A stretch of DNA of 5,389 bases, taken from assembly GCA_937872275.1 (NCBI GenBank), contig CALMSE010000026.1, positions 1 to 5,389 of the forward strand, in the 5' to 3' direction. Under the pieces are notes generated by a model. It made no database searches and was not told the origin of the DNA. It saw nothing but the letters and a program-made list of their open reading frames with translations. Positions 4,990 through 5,389 of the stretch are shown in pieces. The DNA is from an uncultured Leucobacter sp. (GTDB taxonomy: Bacteria; Actinomycetota; Actinomycetes; Actinomycetales; Microbacteriaceae). How positions within the stretch are numbered: position 1 is the stretch's first letter; each line of letters starts with the position of its first letter. The translations under genes and the position numbers were made by a program.

Positions 4990-5389
4990 TCAGAAGTCGG
5001 CGCGCACCGGCCACGGCTCGGGCTGCTCGTCGCTCGCGTAGTCGCGCTCGCCCTCACCCGTGTCCGGAACGCACGGCTCCCGCAGCCCGGGGGCCAGCCG
5101 TTCGAAGAGCAGCGGATCGACGAGGATCTCCTCCGCTCCGCCCGCGGTCGCCGCCGCGACGAGGCGCTCCGCCTGGGCCTCTCCGACGATTCTGAGCCGC
5201 GCGCCGCGGGCGGTCGCGAGGAACTCCGCGCGTCGGCGCTCGGTGTCGGTGTCGACCGCGGCGTCCGCATCCGCGCCAGGTTCACCGGCGAACGCGCAGT
5301 ACACGCCCCGCCCCGCGCGGTCCAGGCGCAGCTCGAGGCGCACCGCGTCCCCGGGCCCGAGCGCGCCCGCGGCTTCGAGCGCGTGCGCG
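4990..5389 (-). CDS. Hypothetical protein, 3' part only (start outside window)
   Basis: A minus-strand frame ends in TGA at 4992-4990 and stays open through the right window edge, so at least 132 residues are present and the N-terminus is missing. A GTG at 5343 is a possible internal start, but the frame before it (residues reading LGPGDAV and running on into RLELRLD) continues with the same coding style, so I treat the gene as 5'-incomplete. The visible part is rich in Ala, Glu and Arg. It has a probable beta strand RLELRLD, a helical Ala/Glu/Arg stretch, a segment EEILVDPLLFERLAPGL, and an acidic polar tail ending PWPVRADF. There are no membrane segments and no motif that I recognise. It is convergent with the acetyltransferase gene. 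The function is unknown. Confidence 0.75.
   Translation of the reverse strand, partial: AHALEAAGALGPGDAVRLELRLDRAGRGVYCAFAGEPGADADAAVDTDTERRRAEFLATARGARLRIVGEAQAERLVAAATAGGAEEILVDPLLFERLAPGLREPCVPDTGEGERDYASDEQPEPWPVRADF

Noticed and set aside
4593..5285. Minus-strand frame spanning the acetyltransferase gene and part of the last gene
   Set aside because: It is Arg/Ser-rich in its first part, is antisense to the GNAT motifs, and is in another register from the coherent 4990-5389 frame.
1..5389. Search for CRISPR arrays, tRNA/rRNA genes, transposase or integrase genes, toxin-antitoxin pairs and defence genes
   Set aside because: No spaced direct repeats, no tRNA-like cloverleaf, and no recognisable motifs of these families in any convincing coding frame.

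Overview
The window is about 70% or more G+C, and its genes use mostly G or C at third codon positions. Promoter-like hexamers of the TAnnnT type sit almost directly against start codons. This suggests a high-GC actinomycete, most likely of the Microbacteriaceae type. That placement rests on composition and protein style, not on a marker gene.

Layout from left to right: (1) 1-89 looks like the 5' end of a minus-strand gene that leaves the window, at low confidence. (2) 90-274 is a divergent intergenic region with a plausible plus-strand promoter and a clear Shine-Dalgarno sequence. (3) 275-1359 is a two-gene plus-strand unit. It holds a 78-residue secreted or membrane-anchored small protein whose predicted mature N-terminus is histidine, and a crotonase (enoyl-CoA hydratase type) with both catalytic glutamates. 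The two overlap by 4 bases (ATGA). (4) 1360-1488 is a convergent gap dominated by one very long hairpin (1396-1458), probably a terminator. (5) 3042-1489 on the minus strand encodes a PLP-dependent Orn/Lys/Arg-decarboxylase-type enzyme. (6) 4580-3111 on the minus strand, upstream of it, encodes a 14-helix DHA2-type MFS drug/metabolite exporter. (7) 4659-4976 on the plus strand, divergent from the exporter, encodes a minimal COG2388/NATD1-type GNAT acetyltransferase. (8) 4990 to the window edge on the minus strand is the 3' part of an unrecognised gene whose true start lies outside the window.

How the genes may work together: the crotonase would act on CoA-thioester intermediates, and its small partner is translationally coupled but of unknown role. 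The decarboxylase-like enzyme and the exporter are co-oriented, 68 bases apart, and could form an amine production/export pair. However, the decarboxylase-like gene has its own promoter-like sequence, and its active-site motifs deviate from the well-known arginine/lysine decarboxylases, so its substrate is open. The divergent acetyltransferase is next door, but a functional link is only a guess. Three consecutive genes have a (T/C)AGGCT box 6-9 bases before the ATG and no Shine-Dalgarno sequence at normal spacing, which suggests leaderless mRNAs.

I see no mobile element, CRISPR array, tRNA, rRNA or defence system. The window is mostly ordinary metabolic and transport gene content. The points worth a second look are the long intergenic hairpin, the altered decarboxylase motifs, and the coupled small His-N-terminal membrane protein.
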